NCBI GenBank assembly: GCA_944383765.1
Contig: CALWQT010000001.1
Coordinates: 248,001-312,000, forward strand
Source of the DNA: an uncultured Lachnospiraceae bacterium
GTDB taxonomy: Bacteria; Bacillota; Clostridia; Lachnospirales; Lachnospiraceae
Direction of reading: 5' to 3'
DNA length: 64,000 nt
The notes under the pieces were generated by a model. That model was not told the DNA's origin. It saw only the letters and a list, made by a program, of their open reading frames with translations, and did not search any database. The position numbers were made by a program, and so were the translations under genes. Below, piece after piece: positions 25,632 through 33,757 of the stretch; position 1 is the stretch's first letter; each line of letters opens with the position of its first letter.

Positions 25632-26318
25632 ATGTCAAAATACAGCAATCAGCCGGCTACGGTAGAAGAGGTTTACCAGGATATGTGTGACAAAATTATG
25701 AATCTTCAGCTAAAGCCTGGACAGAAAATCAGTGAGAACCAGATGAGTGATGAATATGGTGTTTCCCGCTCTGTAATCAGAACGGTATTTACCCGTTTGA
25801 GTCAGCGACGGTTGATAGAAGTATATCCTCAGAGAGGAACTTATATCAGCAAAATTGATCTGGATTTTATTGCAGACCTTCTTTTGCTCCGGACAGCCAT
25901 AGAAAAAGAAGTGCTATATGAGATTCTGGAAACAATGGATGGGGAAAAGCGGGAGGAAATGGTTGCTCAGTTGAGAGACAATTTAGAAAAGCAGAAAGAG
26001 TACTATGCTTCAGAAGGTTATGAAATGGAATTCAAATCTTTAGATTCGGAATTTCATCGTATTCTGCTTGATAGTGTACAGCGGCATAATCTGATGGAAT
26101 TGATGCGGGAACATATGATCCATATATTCCGATGGAGGAATTTTAATGTAATTTTTGACCACAGGGTTCCGGAACTGATCGAGCAGCATATGATGATTTA
26201 TGAAGCAATCCATGATAATGATTTAACGAGAGCTTTGCGGGCTATGTCGGAACACTTGGAAACTATTTCTAATATGCATGACAGGGCAAAAGCAAAGTAT
26301 CCGGAATACTTTGTTTGA
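25632..26318 (+). CDS. GntR-family transcriptional regulator with FCD ligand domain
   Basis: The 228-residue product has an N-terminal winged helix (residues about 10-75, with I-S-E-N-Q-M-S-D-E-Y-G-V-S-R-S-V-I-R and the wing R-G-T-Y-I-S) and a C-terminal FCD domain. FCD metal or acid ligands are seen in D-S-E-F-H-R-I-L, E-Q-H-M-M-I-Y-E-A-I and M-S-E-H-L-E. FadR/FCD regulators usually sense organic acids or acyl-CoA and repress nearby catabolic genes. It lies directly before the hydroxyacyl-CoA dehydratase cluster and is its likely regulator; repeated motifs downstream are candidate operators. Whether it represses or activates is not known. Confidence 0.9.
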   Translation: MSKYSNQPATVEEVYQDMCDKIMNLQLKPGQKISENQMSDEYGVSRSVIRTVFTRLSQRRLIEVYPQRGTYISKIDLDFIADLLLLRTAIEKEVLYEILETMDGEKREEMVAQLRDNLEKQKEYYASEGYEMEFKSLDSEFHRILLDSVQRHNLMELMREHMIHIFRWRNFNVIFDHRVPELIEQHMMIYEAIHDNDLTRALRAMSEHLETISNMHDRAKAKYPEYFV

Positions 26319-26365
26319 TGAATTGGTCATTTTGCGTAATAAACAAAAAAAATACAAAATTACTA

Positions 26366-26394
26366 TTTACATTTTATACAATTTTTGATAAGAT
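26366..26394 (+). promoter_or_regulatory. Possible promoter upstream of the dehydratase cluster
   Basis: TTTACA at 26366-26371, a 17-base spacer and TAAGAT at 26389-26394 in very AT-rich DNA. A hairpin with T run follows at once, so this may be a chance match or the start of an attenuated leader. Confidence 0.35.
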
Positions 26395-26412
26395 ATTGTC
26401 AGTGAAAATGAT

Positions 26413-26448
26413 TGTTCATATTTAAAAAGTAAATATGAACAGTTTTTT
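26413..26448 (+). terminator. AT-rich hairpin with T run before the dehydratase cluster
   Basis: TGTTCATATTT (26413-26423) pairs with AAATATGAACA (26431-26441), followed by G and six T residues (26443-26448). It looks like the terminator of the GntR gene; as a perfect 11-base palindrome it could also be a protein-binding site. Confidence 0.65.
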
Positions 26449-26455
26449 CCATCAG

Positions 26456-26470
26456 CTTGTATACTAGTAT
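26456..26470 (+). promoter_or_regulatory. Candidate GntR operator, copy 1
   Basis: CTTGTATACTAGTAT at 26456-26470 contains the palindromic cores GTATAC and ACTAGT. A second copy begins 41 bases downstream and an inverted copy lies before the CoA ligase gene. Position and repetition suggest a binding site for the adjacent GntR regulator. Confidence 0.55.
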
Positions 26471-26496
26471 GGTTCAAGCTTATTTTTTAGCACCAT

Positions 26497-26509
26497 CTTG
26501 TATACTAGT
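26497..26509 (+). promoter_or_regulatory. Candidate GntR operator, copy 2
   Basis: CTTGTATACTAGT at 26497-26509 is identical to copy 1 over 13 bases. The 41-base distance is close to four turns of the helix, so two dimers could bind the same face. The activator start codon is 58 bases downstream. Confidence 0.55.
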
Positions 26510-26567
26510 GTGGCAATATTATTTTTTTGCCTATATTGTTAAAAAAAAGACAAAGAGGGAGCGCGAA

Positions 26568-27362
26568 ATGTATACACTTGGAATTGATATAGGCTCCACC
26601 ACATCGAAATGCGTTTTGCTGAAAGATGGAAAGGAAATTGTGGGAAGCTCTATTGTGGTTGCAGGAACAGGAACAGACGGACCGAGCCAGGCACTGGAGA
26701 ATGTATTGAACTCTGCAGGGGTGGTCAGGGAAGATATTTCGTATACGATAGCTACCGGATATGGAAGAAAAATCTTCCAGGGCGCGGATGGAGAAATCAG
26801 TGAATTGAGCTGTCATGCCAGAGGGGTTCATTTTGTTTTTCCGGATGTGTATACGGTGATTGATATTGGAGGCCAGGATGCAAAGGTGCTTTCCCTGAAT
26901 GATCAGGGGAGAATGATGAATTTTGCAATGAATGATAAATGTGCGGCAGGGACGGGAAGATTTCTGGATGTGATGGCCAGTATTTTAAAATTGGATATCT
27001 CTGATTTGGAAAAGGAAGCTGCCAAAGCTCAAAATCCTGCCAGCATCTCCAGTACCTGTACGGTATTTGCAGAGTCGGAGGTGATTTCCCAGATGGCGGC
27101 GGGTACTGATCTTCCTGATTTGGTGGCGGGTATCTGCCAGTCAGTAGCCACAAGAGTTGCATCTCTTGCCAGAAGAGTGGGCATCAAAGAACGGGTATGT
27201 ATGAGCGGGGGAGTGGCAAGAAATGCAGGTGTCAGAAATGCTATGTCCAAAGAATTGGGTGTAGAGATTGTTTACAGCGATATGGCTCAGCTTATGGGGG
27301 CGCTGGGAGCGGCCCTGTATGCATATGATAAAGCCAAGGACAGTAACCCTACTGTTTCATAG
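26568..27362 (+). CDS. 2-hydroxyacyl-CoA dehydratase activator (HadI/FldI/HgdC family)
   Basis: ATP-driven electron injector (archerase) that reduces the dehydratase by one electron to start catalysis. The 264-residue product closely follows C. difficile HadI: ATPase motif G-I-D-I-G-S-T-T-S-K at the start, S-E-L-S-C-H-A-R-G, D-I-G-G-Q-D-A-K, and N-D-K-C125-A-A-G-T-G-R-F and S-S-T-C164-T-V-F-A-E-S-E. The two Cys residues hold one 4Fe-4S cluster across the dimer. The ATG at 26568 follows GAGGGAG and gives the family N-terminus; the open frame from 26457 would run through the candidate operators. First gene of the catabolic cluster. Confidence 0.95.
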   Translation: MYTLGIDIGSTTSKCVLLKDGKEIVGSSIVVAGTGTDGPSQALENVLNSAGVVREDISYTIATGYGRKIFQGADGEISELSCHARGVHFVFPDVYTVIDIGGQDAKVLSLNDQGRMMNFAMNDKCAAGTGRFLDVMASILKLDISDLEKEAAKAQNPASISSTCTVFAESEVISQMAAGTDLPDLVAGICQSVATRVASLARRVGIKERVCMSGGVARNAGVRNAMSKELGVEIVYSDMAQLMGALGAALYAYDKAKDSNPTVS

Positions 27363-27391
27363 ATACAAGAAAGTATAAAGGAGGATTCATG

Positions 27392-28627
27392 ATGGGTGAA
27401 GAGGTAAAGAAAAGCAGACCGGCGCCGGATCCGAATTCGGCGAAGTTCAAACTTGGTCAGATTGCAGCGAAGGCTTACAGCGATGCCATGGAAGCAAAGG
27501 CCAGAGGGGAGATGGTAGGCTGGTGCGCCAGCAACTTCCCGGTGGAGATTCCGGAAACATTAGGATTGTATGTATGTTATCCGGAAAACCAGGCGGCAGG
27601 AATTGCAGCCAGAGGCGGCGGTGAGAGAATGTGCAATATCAGTGAAGGAGAAGGTTATTCCAATGATATCTGTGCATATGCGAGAATTTCACTGGCCTAT
27701 ATGAAAGCAAAAGAAGCACCAGAGCAGAATATGCCGCTTCCTGATTTCGTCCTTTGTTGTAATAATATCTGTAACTGTATGATCAAATGGTATGAGAATA
27801 TTGCAAAAGAGCTGGATATTCCCATGATCATGATCGATATTCCGTTTAATCCGGATTACGAAGTATCGGATGCGGAAGTGGAATACATAAAAGCTCAGTT
27901 TTGGGATGCCATTCACCAGCTGGAAGAATATACCGGCAAGAAGTGGAGCGATGAACGGTTTAAAGAGGTTATGGAAATCTCGGGAAGATCCAGCAGAGCA
28001 TGGATTGAGGCTGCTTCCCAGGCAAAATATGTTCCGTCTCCTTTCAATGGATTTGACCTTCTGAACCATATGGCAGTCATGGTTACAGCCAGAGGTAAAG
28101 CAGAAGCGGCAGAGGCTATGGAAACACTGTTAAAAGAATATAAGGAAAACCATGAAAAGGGAGTTTCCACATTCCGTGCGGAAGAAAAATACCGTATCAT
28201 GTTTGAAGGAATTGCCTGCTGGCCATGGCTGAGAGTTACTTCTACAGGATTAAAGAGCAGAGGCATCAATATGGTAACAACCATTTATGCAGATGCGTTC
28301 GGTTATATTTATGAGGACTTTGACGGTATGTGCCGTGCTTATGCAAATGTTCCTAATGCGATGAATCTGGAACATGCCAGAGATAAGAGAATCAAGCTTT
28401 GCAGGGATAATTCCGTAGAAGGAGTTCTGGTTCATACCAACCGTTCCTGTAAACTCTGGTCCGGATTCATGCCTGAGATGAGCAGACAGATTGGCGAAGC
28501 CTGCGGTATTCCGGTAGCATCATTTGATGGTGACCAGGCTGATCCAAGGAATTTCTCAGAAGCCCAGTACGACACAAGAGTGCAGGGACTTATGGAAATC
28601 ATGGAAGCAAACAAAGGAGGTAATTAG
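27392..28627 (+). CDS. 2-hydroxyacyl-CoA dehydratase, alpha subunit (HadB/FldB type)
   Basis: With the next gene it forms an oxygen-sensitive dehydratase that removes water from (R)-2-hydroxyacyl-CoA through a ketyl radical. The 411-residue product aligns by eye along its whole length with C. difficile HadB, including Y-P-E-N-Q-A-A-G, L-C-C-N-N-I-C-N, I-K-W-Y-E-N, F-R-x-E-E-K-Y-R-I-M, N-R-S-C-K-L and F-D-G-D-Q-A-D-P-R. The Cys residues in L-C-C and N-R-S-C are expected cluster ligands. Two adjacent ATG codons occur; the one at 27392 has better spacing from AAAGGAGG than 27389. The sequence does not reveal whether the substrate is aromatic, branched or short chain. Confidence 0.93.
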   Translation: MGEEVKKSRPAPDPNSAKFKLGQIAAKAYSDAMEAKARGEMVGWCASNFPVEIPETLGLYVCYPENQAAGIAARGGGERMCNISEGEGYSNDICAYARISLAYMKAKEAPEQNMPLPDFVLCCNNICNCMIKWYENIAKELDIPMIMIDIPFNPDYEVSDAEVEYIKAQFWDAIHQLEEYTGKKWSDERFKEVMEISGRSSRAWIEAASQAKYVPSPFNGFDLLNHMAVMVTARGKAEAAEAMETLLKEYKENHEKGVSTFRAEEKYRIMFEGIACWPWLRVTSTGLKSRGINMVTTIYADAFGYIYEDFDGMCRAYANVPNAMNLEHARDKRIKLCRDNSVEGVLVHTNRSCKLWSGFMPEMSRQIGEACGIPVASFDGDQADPRNFSEAQYDTRVQGLMEIMEANKGGN

Positions 28628-28629
28628 AG

Positions 28630-29742
28630 ATGGCAGTAAATGAATTATTGGCGCAGCTTCATGAAGTTGCAGCATCTCCGAAAAAACAGCTGGATAAATA
28701 CCTGAAAGAAGGAAAAAAGGTTGTAGCTGTTACTCCGGTCTATACTCCTCAGGAGATCATCCATTCTATGGGGCTGGTTCCTATGGGAGTCTGGGGAGCA
28801 GATATGGAAATCAATGAGGCCAAAAAATATTATCCGGCTTTTATCTGCTCGATTATGCAGACTGTACTGGAACTGGGGATTAAAGGAGAATACGAAGGAG
28901 TATCCGCAATTGTGATCCCATCTCTCTGCGATTCCTTGAAAACACTGGGACAGAACTGGAAATATGCAGTAAAAGATATTCCGTTTATTCCTATGACTTA
29001 TCCTCAGAACCGCAAGCCGGCATATGGAATTAAATTTACCAAAGCTGGTTATGAGAGAGTGATCCGCGATCTGGAAGTGGCTACAGGAGCTCATTTCTCT
29101 GAATTTGCCCTGGCAGAATCCAATAAAATCTACAATGAGCACAATGCGGTTATGAGAGAGTTTGCAGAAATTGCTGCAGAGGCAGAAATTACGGCAGTTC
29201 AGAGAAGTGATGTATTTAAGAGTGCCTGGTTTATGCTTCCGGAAGAGCATACTGCTATTGTACGGAAATTAAACGAAGAATTAAAGAATGGGCCAAAGGC
29301 TGAAGGTAAATTAAAAGTGCTGGTTACCGGAATCTTAGCAGATTCTCCCAATCTTCTTAAGACTTTTGATGAAAATGGGATTAAGATCGTGGCAGATGAT
29401 GTGGCTCATGAGTCCAGGCAGTATCGGACAGATGTGCCGGATATGGAAAATCCGGTAGATGCTCTGGCACAGAAATTTGCAGATATGGATAACTGCACGC
29501 TGTTGTATGACAGGGATAAAAAACGTGTGGATTATATCATTGAGCAGGCAAAGAAACACGATGCGAAAGGGGTAATCGTGCTGATGACAAAATTCTGTGA
29601 TCCGGAAGAATTTGATTATGTTCCGATCAAACGTGCCTGCGATGCTGCTGGATTGATGCACCTGAATATTGAGGTAGACCGGCAGATGGTAAATTATGAG
29701 CAGGCACATACGATGATCCAGGCATTTAAAGAGATGTTTTAA
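28630..29742 (+). CDS. 2-hydroxyacyl-CoA dehydratase, beta subunit (HadC/FldC type)
   Basis: Second subunit of the dehydratase. The 370-residue product matches HadC: T-P-Q-E-I-I-H-S-M-G, Y-P-A-F-I-C-S-I-M-Q, P-S-L-C-D-S-L-K, L-G-Q-N-W-K, V-T-G-I-L-A-D-S, A-D-D-V-A-H-E-S-R-Q-Y-R-T-D-V-P and M-T-K-F-C-D-P-E-E-F-D-Y. The Cys residues in I-C-S-I, S-L-C-D and K-F-C-D are in the places that hold the subunit's 4Fe-4S cluster. The gene starts two bases after the alpha stop, with GGAGG inside the alpha gene's end, so the subunits are made in step. Confidence 0.93.
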   Translation: MAVNELLAQLHEVAASPKKQLDKYLKEGKKVVAVTPVYTPQEIIHSMGLVPMGVWGADMEINEAKKYYPAFICSIMQTVLELGIKGEYEGVSAIVIPSLCDSLKTLGQNWKYAVKDIPFIPMTYPQNRKPAYGIKFTKAGYERVIRDLEVATGAHFSEFALAESNKIYNEHNAVMREFAEIAAEAEITAVQRSDVFKSAWFMLPEEHTAIVRKLNEELKNGPKAEGKLKVLVTGILADSPNLLKTFDENGIKIVADDVAHESRQYRTDVPDMENPVDALAQKFADMDNCTLLYDRDKKRVDYIIEQAKKHDAKGVIVLMTKFCDPEEFDYVPIKRACDAAGLMHLNIEVDRQMVNYEQAHTMIQAFKEMF

Positions 29743-29799
29743 TAAGTCGGTCGGAAATGGAATAATTGCAAATATAAGAAAATAAAGGGGAATAAAAAA

Positions 29800-30921
29800 A
29801 TGATTAGTAAAGACAAGATGTCAGTCACCATAGGTGTTGCTTTTGTATGGTTTACGACACAGTTCGGTGGGGGATTTGCATCAGGAAATCAGTTAAGACA
29901 GTATTTTGTACAGTTTGGTATCTGGGCTTTTGCAACCTGTATTTTAACACAGTTTATTGGAGCATTTTATCAGTGGTATGCCCTGAGATATGCAAAGAAG
30001 CATGAGGTATATGATTACAGGAGTTTTAATGATAGCTTTTATGGTAAGTATTCTCCCATTTTTTCCAATCTGTATGAGCTGGTATATATTGTAACGATCT
30101 GTGTGGCGCCGGCAGCAGCGTTTGCTACGGGAGTAAGTACCATGGAGAGCGCTTTCGGCATTAACCATTGGATCGGAACCGCATTTGTAGGCGTATTTAT
30201 TTTTATCGTTGCCGTTTATGGAACCAACATCGTAAGAAAAGTTGCTGCAACTCTTTCTGTATTGATCGTTGCAGGTCTGTTTATTGTTTATATCCCGAAT
30301 ATTATTGCACAGTGGGGAGATATTTCTGCTAATATTGCAGCCAGCGCAGCAAATCCTGCTCCGGTAGGAAAGGCATTCTGGACTGGCATTGTATATGCGG
30401 CATTTCAGCTGGCGTCTATTGGACTTCTGGTGCAGCATGCAAAGCCATTTGAAAAACCGGATGATGCAAAAACTTCTATGATATATGGCTTTTTCGTAAA
30501 TGTGGTAATCGTACTGATGGCTGTATTAGGTCTGATGGCTGTTGCCAATGATCCTAATTTCGCAACAGAGAGCATTCCGCTGCTGATTCTTGTTAATAGA
30601 GGCGTGTCTCCGGCTGTGCTGAGACCGATCATTTCTATCCTGATCGTACTGGGTTCTGTATCTACAGCGGTAAATATGATTGCTGGTATGTCAAACCGTG
30701 TTTGCTCTGCTATGGATAAGAACTTTGATCCGACAGCGAAACCTGGAAAAAATGTAGTAATCGTTACACTGATCTGTACAGTTGTTGCTTTCCTGATTGC
30801 TCAGCTGGGATTGAACAAGATCGTGTCTGTAGGATATTCTTACCTTGGATATCTGACCATTCCGGTTATCATGATTCCATATGTGGTACATATGGTTGTA
30901 ACGAAGTTTGATACAAAATAA
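29800..30921 (+). CDS. YkvI-like membrane transporter (APC/LeuT-like fold)
   Basis: The 373-residue product is very hydrophobic, with about ten to eleven membrane helices. The N-terminus has F-G-G-G-F-A-S-G-N-Q, a glycine-rich break in helix 1 as in sodium-coupled LeuT-fold carriers and in B. subtilis YkvI. No member of the YkvI group has a firm substrate that I know of. Because it lies between the dehydratase and the CoA ligase, import of the 2-hydroxy acid or export of the product is likely. An AAGGGG site precedes the ATG, and a hairpin follows the gene. Confidence 0.8.
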   Translation: MISKDKMSVTIGVAFVWFTTQFGGGFASGNQLRQYFVQFGIWAFATCILTQFIGAFYQWYALRYAKKHEVYDYRSFNDSFYGKYSPIFSNLYELVYIVTICVAPAAAFATGVSTMESAFGINHWIGTAFVGVFIFIVAVYGTNIVRKVAATLSVLIVAGLFIVYIPNIIAQWGDISANIAASAANPAPVGKAFWTGIVYAAFQLASIGLLVQHAKPFEKPDDAKTSMIYGFFVNVVIVLMAVLGLMAVANDPNFATESIPLLILVNRGVSPAVLRPIISILIVLGSVSTAVNMIAGMSNRVCSAMDKNFDPTAKPGKNVVIVTLICTVVAFLIAQLGLNKIVSVGYSYLGYLTIPVIMIPYVVHMVVTKFDTK

Positions 30922-30935
30922 GAAAGAAAAAATAT

Positions 30936-30960
30936 GCTGATGGGCAGATTGCCCATCAGC
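30936..30960 (+). terminator. Hairpin after the transporter gene
   Basis: GCTGATGGGC (30936-30945) pairs with GCCCATCAGC (30951-30960). No T run follows on the plus strand, so it may only reduce read-through or protect the upstream mRNA end. Confidence 0.55.
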
Positions 30961-30970
30961 TAAAACCCAA

Positions 30971-30990
30971 ACTAGTATACAAGTATACAA
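30971..30990 (-). promoter_or_regulatory. Candidate GntR operator, copy 3 (inverted, double)
   Basis: ACTAGTATACAAG (30971-30983) is the exact reverse complement of the motif found twice upstream of the activator gene, and a second GTATACAA half follows at 30983-30990. It lies 30 bases before the CoA ligase ATG, so it could control an internal promoter; TTGCCC (30949-30954) and TAGTAT (30973-30978) are 18 bases apart. Confidence 0.55.
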
Positions 30991-31019
30991 AAAGGGGGTT
31001 ATTTGCAGGAGAACAGATT

Positions 31020-32591
31020 ATGAGCCTTGTAGCAAAAACCATAGGAACGATCCTGAGGGAGAGAGCGGTTAAGACACCGGAACTTATTGGAATGAGTTAC
31101 CGGAACTGGAGATATTCCTGGAAAGATATAGATGAAATATCGGATCAGTTAGCTGCCCGTTATTGGAATATGGGAGTGCGTAAAGGAAGCCATGTGGCAA
31201 TCTGGAGTGTTAACAGCCCCAATTGGGTATTTTGCTTTTTTGCCTTAAACAAAATAGGAGCCATCTCCATTTTAATTAATACTTGCTATAAAGAAAAGGA
31301 AATGGAAGAAGTGCTCAGAGATAATGACGTGGAATTTTTGTTCTATGGATCCGGCTGCAAGAATGTAAGTTATCAGGAAATTTTGGATAAACTCCCAGAA
31401 GACCGTTTGCCGTGTCTGAGAATGCGTAACTGCCTGGATGGTCATGAAAAGGATCCGTGGTATCGGAAAGAAGATTGTCCTATATCAATGGAAATACAGG
31501 AAAAAGTGCAGCCTGACGATACGGCCTGTATTCTGTTTACCTCTGGTACAACAGGAAGTCCCAGGGGTGTTATGCTTTCTCATTTCAGCCTGGTAAACAA
31601 TTCGGCAGAGATAGCAAGACAGATGAAATGGAATCAGAATGATAAAATCTGTGTTTCCGTTCCTTTGTTTCATTGCTTTGGGATAACAGCCGGAATTTTA
31701 GCAAGTGTGCACAGTGGAGCGGAGGCTCATTTGCTGAAGTACTACAAAACATTGGAGGTCCTGGAACAGGTACAGGAACACCGGTGCACGGTGCTGAATG
31801 GTGTTCCCACTATGTTTTTGGCATTGCTGCGCAATCCGGCCAGACAGCAGTATGATATTTCCTCACTTCAGAGTGGAATTATTGCAGGTTCTCCTATTTT
31901 ACCGTCTGAATACAGGGAGATATGCAGGGAATTGTCCATGGACCATCTTCAGACCTCCTATGGTCAGACAGAATCATCCCCATGTATTACGATTTCCGGA
32001 TATGATGACAGCTTGGAGCGGAAAGCGGTCACAGTAGGAAGGCCGATCGGAGATATCCAGGTACAGATCAGAGATGTGAAGACGGGAGAGTGTCTGAAAG
32101 AAGGGCAAAGAGGAGAAATACTTACCCGGGGGTATCACGTTATGCAGGGATATTATAAAAAACCTGCTGCTACGGAGAAAGCGTTGGACAGCCAGGGATG
32201 GCTGCATACAGGGGATATAGGCTATCTGGATCAGGACGGATACCTTCATATAACAGGAAGAATTAAGGAATTGATTATCCGGGGAGGAGAAAATATTTCT
32301 CCTGTGGAAATCGAAAGCTGTATGATAGAAATGCCGGAAATAGCCGAAGTAAAGGTGATCGGGATTCCGGCCAAAGTGCTGCAGGAAGAGATTGCAGCAT
32401 GTATCATTCTGAAAGAAGGAGCGGTTCTGGATGAGGAACAGGTAAGGACGTATGTAAGATCCAGATTGTCTGATTATAAAGTTCCCAAATATGTACTGAC
32501 ATTCCAGAGCTTTCCCACCAACGCCAGCGGAAAAGTTGCTTTTCAGGAACTTTTGGATCAGGCGTGTACTATGATAAAGCGAAAACATTAA
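31020..32591 (+). CDS. Class I adenylate-forming acyl-CoA ligase
   Basis: Joins a carboxylic acid to CoA using ATP. The 523-residue product has the P-loop F-T-S-G-T-T-G-S-P-R-G near residue 177, the Y-G-Q-T-E-S-S motif, the hinge G-D-I-G-Y-L-D-Q-D-G-Y-L-H-I-T-G-R and the catalytic Lys in N-A-S-G-K-V near the C-terminus. Family members act on fatty, aromatic or hydroxy acids. In this cluster it should prime the cycle by making the first acyl-CoA, after which the CoA-transferase recycles CoA. CarB of Acetobacterium and FldL of C. sporogenes have comparable roles. It follows the third candidate operator. Confidence 0.92.
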   Translation: MSLVAKTIGTILRERAVKTPELIGMSYRNWRYSWKDIDEISDQLAARYWNMGVRKGSHVAIWSVNSPNWVFCFFALNKIGAISILINTCYKEKEMEEVLRDNDVEFLFYGSGCKNVSYQEILDKLPEDRLPCLRMRNCLDGHEKDPWYRKEDCPISMEIQEKVQPDDTACILFTSGTTGSPRGVMLSHFSLVNNSAEIARQMKWNQNDKICVSVPLFHCFGITAGILASVHSGAEAHLLKYYKTLEVLEQVQEHRCTVLNGVPTMFLALLRNPARQQYDISSLQSGIIAGSPILPSEYREICRELSMDHLQTSYGQTESSPCITISGYDDSLERKAVTVGRPIGDIQVQIRDVKTGECLKEGQRGEILTRGYHVMQGYYKKPAATEKALDSQGWLHTGDIGYLDQDGYLHITGRIKELIIRGGENISPVEIESCMIEMPEIAEVKVIGIPAKVLQEEIAACIILKEGAVLDEEQVRTYVRSRLSDYKVPKYVLTFQSFPTNASGKVAFQELLDQACTMIKRKH

Positions 32592-32603
32592 GGAGGAGCA
32601 AAC

Positions 32604-33743
32604 ATGTATTTTACAGAGCAGCATGAGTTAGTGAGAAAATTGGCCAGAGAGTTTGCGGAAAAAGAACTGACCAAGGAAATTCTGGATCAGGTGGAAGAAT
32701 CTGAGACATTTCCGGAAGAAATCCTTGATAAAATGGCAAAAGCAGGCTTTTTTGGCATTAAAGTTCCAAAAGAATATGGAGGACAGGGGGCAGACGCCCG
32801 TTCTTATGTTCTGGTAATGGAAGAAATTGCCAGAGTGAGCGGTGTTGCCAGCATTTATGTATCATCCCCAAACTCTTTGTCCGGAGGACCTTTCCTTCTT
32901 TCCGGAACGGAAGAACAGAAAGCCAAATATCTGACACCAGTAGTAAAGGGTGAGAAAAAAGTATGTTTTGCCCTGACAGAACCGGGAGCTGGTTCTGACG
33001 CAGGCGGCATGGCAACAACTGCTGTGAAAGACGGAGATTATTATATCTTAAATGGGCGGAAAACCTTTATTACCATGGCACCTCTGGCTGACTGGGCTGT
33101 GGTATATGCCAAGACGGATATGACCAAAGGTACCAAGGGAATTTCAGCATTTGTTGTAGATATGAAACTTCCAGGTGTTTCCTGCGGAAAACCGGAGAAT
33201 AAGATGGGTGTGGTAGGCTGCGCTACCAGCGATATTATTCTGGATAATGTAAGAGTACATAAAAGTGATCTGTTAGGAGAAGAAGGCAAAGGATTTATCA
33301 ATGCCATGAAAACTCTGGATACCGGACGTCTGGGTGTAGCAGCTCAGTCCATCGGCGTTGCACAGGGCGCGCTTGATGAAGCAATCCGGTATGCGAAAGA
33401 AAGAAAGCAGTTTGGAAGAAGGATTGCAGATTTCCAGGCAATCAGCTTTATGATCGCAGATATGGCTACCAAACTGGAAGCAGCCAAGAACCTGGTATAT
33501 AAGGCAGCATACCTGATGGATACTCATCAGGACGCATCGATGGCAGCATCGATGGCAAAGTATTACGCATCAGAAATCTGTAATGAAATTGCAGGCAAAG
33601 CGGTCCAGATCCATGGCGGTTATGGATTTATCAAAGATTACAAAGTGGAAAGAATGTACCGGGATTGCCGTGTATTTACCATTTATGAAGGTACTTCTCA
33701 GGTGCAGCAGATGGTCATTGCAGGAAAATTGCTGAAGAAATAG
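32604..33743 (+). CDS. Acyl-CoA dehydrogenase (enoyl-CoA reductase in this pathway)
   Basis: FAD enzyme that here should run as a reductase from 2-enoyl-CoA to acyl-CoA with Etf as partner. The 379-residue product has F-A-L-T-E-P-G-A-G-S-D-A-G near residue 125, K-x-F-I-T near 150, the R-K-Q-F-G-R motif and the catalytic Glu362 in I-Y-E-G-T-S-Q near the end, as in short-chain members. The same gene group (acyl-CoA dehydrogenase, etfB, etfA) occurs with phenyllactate dehydratase genes and in caffeyl-CoA reductase (CarCDE). AAGGAGG precedes the ATG. Confidence 0.93.
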   Translation: MYFTEQHELVRKLAREFAEKELTKEILDQVEESETFPEEILDKMAKAGFFGIKVPKEYGGQGADARSYVLVMEEIARVSGVASIYVSSPNSLSGGPFLLSGTEEQKAKYLTPVVKGEKKVCFALTEPGAGSDAGGMATTAVKDGDYYILNGRKTFITMAPLADWAVVYAKTDMTKGTKGISAFVVDMKLPGVSCGKPENKMGVVGCATSDIILDNVRVHKSDLLGEEGKGFINAMKTLDTGRLGVAAQSIGVAQGALDEAIRYAKERKQFGRRIADFQAISFMIADMATKLEAAKNLVYKAAYLMDTHQDASMAASMAKYYASEICNEIAGKAVQIHGGYGFIKDYKVERMYRDCRVFTIYEGTSQVQQMVIAGKLLKK

Positions 33744-33757
33744 GAGGAGCTGACAGA

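Noticed and set aside
26456..26509. The two CTTGTATACTAGT copies as CRISPR repeats or recombination sites
   Set aside because: Only two direct copies, too short, no spacers, no cas or integrase genes.
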